DNA of 64,000 nucleotides, taken from positions 95,041 through 159,040 of the forward strand of contig JAPEVF010000041.1 of assembly GCA_029747585.1 (NCBI GenBank). The letters are read 5' to 3'. A program made the position numbers and the translations under genes. A model generated the notes under the pieces. The model was not told the DNA's origin. It did not search any database and saw only the letters and a list, made by a program, of their open reading frames with translations. The DNA is from Pleurotus djamor (Eukaryota; Basidiomycota; Agaricomycetes; Agaricales; Pleurotaceae). Shown here one piece after another: positions 63,787-64,000 of the stretch (position 1 is the stretch's first letter; the number at the start of each line of letters is the position of its first letter).

Positions 63787-64000
63787 ACACACTATGTCCT
63801 TCCTGGACAGATATGGTGGTGGTAGTGGTGGTGGTGGTGGTAGTACTGACTTGCATGGAGACGTGAGCACGGTCGTCGCACACATCATGTCCTTCCTGGA
63901 CGGACATGGTGGTGGCGNGCTGGTACCTGACGTGAGCATAGAGATGTACGCAGCGGTCGTGGACGCACACATCATGTCCTTCCTGGACGGACATGGTGGT
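63787..64000. repeat. Minisatellite with hairpin core, runs off the window
   Basis: Three copies of a CATGTCCTTCCTGGACGGACA word (one with a base change) occur at about 63795, 63887 and 63973, separated by more variable GTGGT-rich and ACGTGAGCA-containing spacers; spacing is about 85-92 bp. Within the word, CATGTCC and GGACATG are reverse complements and can form a hairpin. The array is cut by the end of the window. The N at 63918 lies inside it. Confidence 0.75.

Overview
The window is nuclear DNA of a filamentous basidiomycete, most likely a wood- or litter-decaying agaricomycete. The genes are densely split by introns of about 50-65 bp with GT..AG ends. One gene is a secreted class II fungal manganese peroxidase, and the right half holds expanded F-box and SGNH-hydrolase families. 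No rRNA gene, tRNA gene or CRISPR array was found. I joined exons by hand from splice sites and reading frame. For almost every gene called with confidence the total length is a whole number of codons, which supports the models.

Left third (0.5-17.8 kb), mostly conserved genes: eIF4G (-), the PP2A leucine carboxyl methyltransferase PPM1 (-), a 1444-residue Fe-S nuclease/SF1 helicase fusion (-), a 14-exon Mn peroxidase (-), and a membrane-anchored J-domain protein (+) divergent from it.

Metabolic block (19.4-28.8 kb): two paralogues of an isocitrate-lyase/PEP-mutase-superfamily enzyme alternate with two paralogues of a flavocytochrome-b2-type alpha-hydroxyacid dehydrogenase (order +, -, -, +). 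Both dehydrogenases end, in a tiny last exon, with a peroxisomal targeting tripeptide (SRM and SKL). Members of these superfamilies make oxalate in wood-decay fungi (oxaloacetate hydrolase; glyoxylate dehydrogenase). Oxalate chelates the Mn(III) made by Mn peroxidase, so the block may be an oxalate-supply locus. That is inference.

Next comes a divergently transcribed pair of uncharacterised paralogues (29.0-33.1 kb) with a helix, membrane hairpin, helix layout, and then a 478-bp foldback element.

Right half (33-64 kb), repeat-rich and gene-poor: an F-box gene plus broken SGNH gene plus unidentified degenerate segment is present twice (36.0-40.4 and 59.0-63.2 kb). There is also one nearly intact SGNH esterase, a third related F-box gene, a separate F-box/LRR-like gene, a degenerate three-copy tandem repeat, the start of a mannose-6-phosphate-receptor-homology gene, and minisatellite DNA at the right edge.

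Sequence quality matters. Four single N characters (4190, 17025, 53882, 60218) lie inside otherwise intact genes, and each reading frame closes only if the N is skipped. Two homopolymers (12598-12604 and 41627-41629) also look one base wrong. Automated annotation will probably break these six genes.
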